From Amycolatopsis sp. 2-15 (lineage in GTDB: Bacteria > Actinomycetota > Actinomycetes > Mycobacteriales > Pseudonocardiaceae): DNA of 64,000 nt. The notes beneath the pieces were generated by a model. It was not told the DNA's origin and ran no database searches. It saw only the letters and a list, made by a program, of their open reading frames with translations. The position numbers and the translations under genes were made by a program. Where the stretch lies: positions 6,170,001-6,234,000 of the forward strand of contig NZ_CP127294.1 of NCBI RefSeq assembly GCF_030285625.1. Reading direction: 5' to 3'. Each line of letters begins with the position of its first letter. Within the stretch, counting starts at the first letter, position 1. Below, piece by piece: positions 62,715 through 64,000 of the stretch.

Positions 62715-64000
62715 TCAGAGTGAGCAGGCGGTGGCCAGCTCCGCGGGAGTCGCACCCGCAGGGCGGGCCACCGTCGCCGAGGCCGGCGGCCGCACCCCGC
62801 GCAGCCAGCCGGCGAGCGCGGTGAACGCCGTGCGGAAACACGGGGCGATCGGCCGGAGCCGGTCCGGGAACGTGTCGACCAGCCCGTCGACGTGGTTGCC
62901 GTCCTGGATGCGGTAGTAGCGGTGCAGCGCCTCGCGGCCGGCGCGCTCGACCATCCGGTCGTAGACGTCGGAATCGCGGCTGATCGGCAGGAGGCTGTCG
63001 AGCGTGCCGTGCAGGGTGATCAGCGGCCGGCCGATCCGCCCGGTGAGCGCGACCTCGGCGACCGCCCGGTGTACGGCGGCGGGCCGGGCCGCGTATTCGT
63101 AGTCGGCGTCGCACCCCGGGGTTCCGCCGGCGCAGAAGGGAATCCCGGCCGCGAGGGTACCGTCGAAGCCGGGATCGACCTCGGCGCGGTAGGTGCGCTG
63201 GGTCAGGTCCCAGTAAACCTGGTCGTGGTAGGGCCAGAGGAACTCCGAGCCCGGCGCGAAACCCGCCGCCAGGATCGCTTGGTGTGCCTGGGGATCGCCG
63301 GCCGCGTAGGCAGGGTAGTTCCGCAGGGCGGGCGGCAGGAACGTCAGCAGGTTCGGTCCGTCGGACGTCCAGAGCGTGCCCTCCCAGTCGACCCCGCCGT
63401 CGTAGAGCCACGGCCGGTTCTCCAGCTGCCAGCGCACGAGGTAACCGCCGTTGGAGAGCCCGGCCGCGATGGTGCGCGCCGGCGGGTGGCCGTAGTGCCG
63501 CGCGGCGGCGAGCTTCGCGGCGACGGTCAGCTGGGTGACGCGGTCGTTCCACTCGGCGAGCGCGTCACCGGGATTCCGGCCGTCGGTGTAGAAGTCCGCG
63601 CCGGTGTTGCCCTTGTCCGTCGCGGCGAACGCGTACCCGGCGGCGAGCACCTGATCGCCGATCGCGCGGTCGTTGGCGTACTGGCGGCGCGTGCCGGGGG
63701 AGCCGGAGACCACGAGCCCGCCGTTCCAGTGGTCCGGCAAGCGCAGCACGAACTGCGCGTCGTGGTTCCAGCCGTGGTTGGTGTTGGTCGTCGACGGGTC
63801 GGGGAAGTAGCCGTCGACCTGAACGCCGGGCACGCCGCTGGGCGCGGGCAGCGCGGCCGAGGTCAGGCCCGCCCAGTCCGCCTGGACGGTGTGTCCGGTG
63901 GCGCGGGTGCCGGTGGTGGTCAGGTCGGTGAGACACGCCTGTTCCTGGTGTGCCGCACCGGGAACGGGGACTGGCGCGCACCGGGCCGCGGTCGCCGCCG
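62715..64000 (-). CDS. Secreted esterase-like alpha/beta hydrolase, N-terminus beyond the window
   Basis: The frame is open to the right edge, so the start is not seen; the visible N-terminal part reads AACAPVPVPGAAHQEQACLTDL-like after a likely signal peptide. The enzyme resembles tannase/feruloyl or 3-hydroxybutyrate-oligomer hydrolases: GVQVDGYFPDPSTTNTNHGWNHDAQFVLRLPDHWNGGLVVSGSPG, AGLSNGGYLVRW (serine nucleophile), LHGTLDSLLPISRDSDVYD, NHVDGLVDTFPDRL. Cysteines suggest disulfides outside the cell. Convergent with the NCS2 gene, 16 bases apart. Confidence 0.75.
   Translation of the reverse strand, partial: AATAARCAPVPVPGAAHQEQACLTDLTTTGTRATGHTVQADWAGLTSAALPAPSGVPGVQVDGYFPDPSTTNTNHGWNHDAQFVLRLPDHWNGGLVVSGSPGTRRQYANDRAIGDQVLAAGYAFAATDKGNTGADFYTDGRNPGDALAEWNDRVTQLTVAAKLAAARHYGHPPARTIAAGLSNGGYLVRWQLENRPWLYDGGVDWEGTLWTSDGPNLLTFLPPALRNYPAYAAGDPQAHQAILAAGFAPGSEFLWPYHDQVYWDLTQRTYRAEVDPGFDGTLAAGIPFCAGGTPGCDADYEYAARPAAVHRAVAEVALTGRIGRPLITLHGTLDSLLPISRDSDVYDRMVERAGREALHRYYRIQDGNHVDGLVDTFPDRLRPIAPCFRTAFTALAGWLRGVRPPASATVARPAGATPAELATACSL

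Overview
This is a very GC-rich (about 72%) window with dense, ATGA/GTGA-coupled operons, many GTG starts, SigB/SigF-type partner-switching genes, an ANTAR regulator and a propane-type diiron monooxygenase cluster. All of this points to an actinomycete. The best guess is Pseudonocardiales (Amycolatopsis- or Pseudonocardia-like), inferred from gene content and style rather than from a marker gene. No rRNA, tRNA, transposase or CRISPR array was found.

Layout. (1) 1-7.2 kb: right end of a cox-like molybdenum hydroxylase locus. It holds a CoxL C-terminus cut by the window edge, an XdhC-YHS maturation protein, CoxG, five consecutive tiny single-pass membrane proteins, and on the other strand CoxE, CoxD and small unknowns divergent from a LysR gene. 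(2) 7.2-9.5 kb: small genes (two ABM monooxygenases, a YtfJ/GerW-like protein), then about 800 bp of non-coding DNA with a dense degenerate TTGCC/TGGCA repeat array. (3) 9.5-20.8 kb: a propane/methyl-ketone monooxygenase operon on the minus strand (prmA-prmB-prmC-prmD-amidohydrolase-DUF59-alcohol dehydrogenase-GroEL) with a divergent AcoR/MimR-type activator and a perfect palindrome between them. prmB carries a one-base frameshift. (4) 20.9-31.6 kb: flavin-dependent oxidoreductases, an L,D-transpeptidase, an NDH-2-like flavoprotein, and a stress-signalling set (SigB/F sigma factor, RsbW-like kinase, GAF-ANTAR protein, two STAS proteins). (5) 31.9-46.5 kb: secreted GH30 and GH2 hydrolases, a secreted PI-PLC-like enzyme, alcohol dehydrogenase, a PadR-P450 pair, TetR, ArsR and HxlR regulators, a sirtuin, a sugar transporter interrupted by an in-frame TAG, and a nucleotidyltransferase. 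(6) 46.7-62.7 kb: a catabolic island with an ABC importer, cysteine hydrolase, UbiD decarboxylase and GntR; convergent ubiX-lysR-gntR; then ACMSD-like amidohydrolase, alpha/beta hydrolase, three-subunit molybdenum hydroxylase, CoxG-like protein and NCS2 permease. (7) 62.7-64 kb: a secreted esterase-like gene running off the right edge.

How it fits together. In region 3 the PrmABCD hydroxylase would oxidise a short alkane or ketone, the alcohol dehydrogenase would take the alcohol onward, and GroEL/DUF59/amidohydrolase would support enzyme assembly. Region 6 looks like one regulon for taking up and degrading a heteroaromatic or aromatic carboxylate: uptake (ABC, NCS2), ring hydroxylation (Mo enzyme), decarboxylation (UbiD/UbiX and an ACMSD-type enzyme) and hydrolysis (alpha/beta hydrolase, isochorismatase-type amidase). 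The substrate is not known and this combination is the best candidate here for an undescribed pathway.
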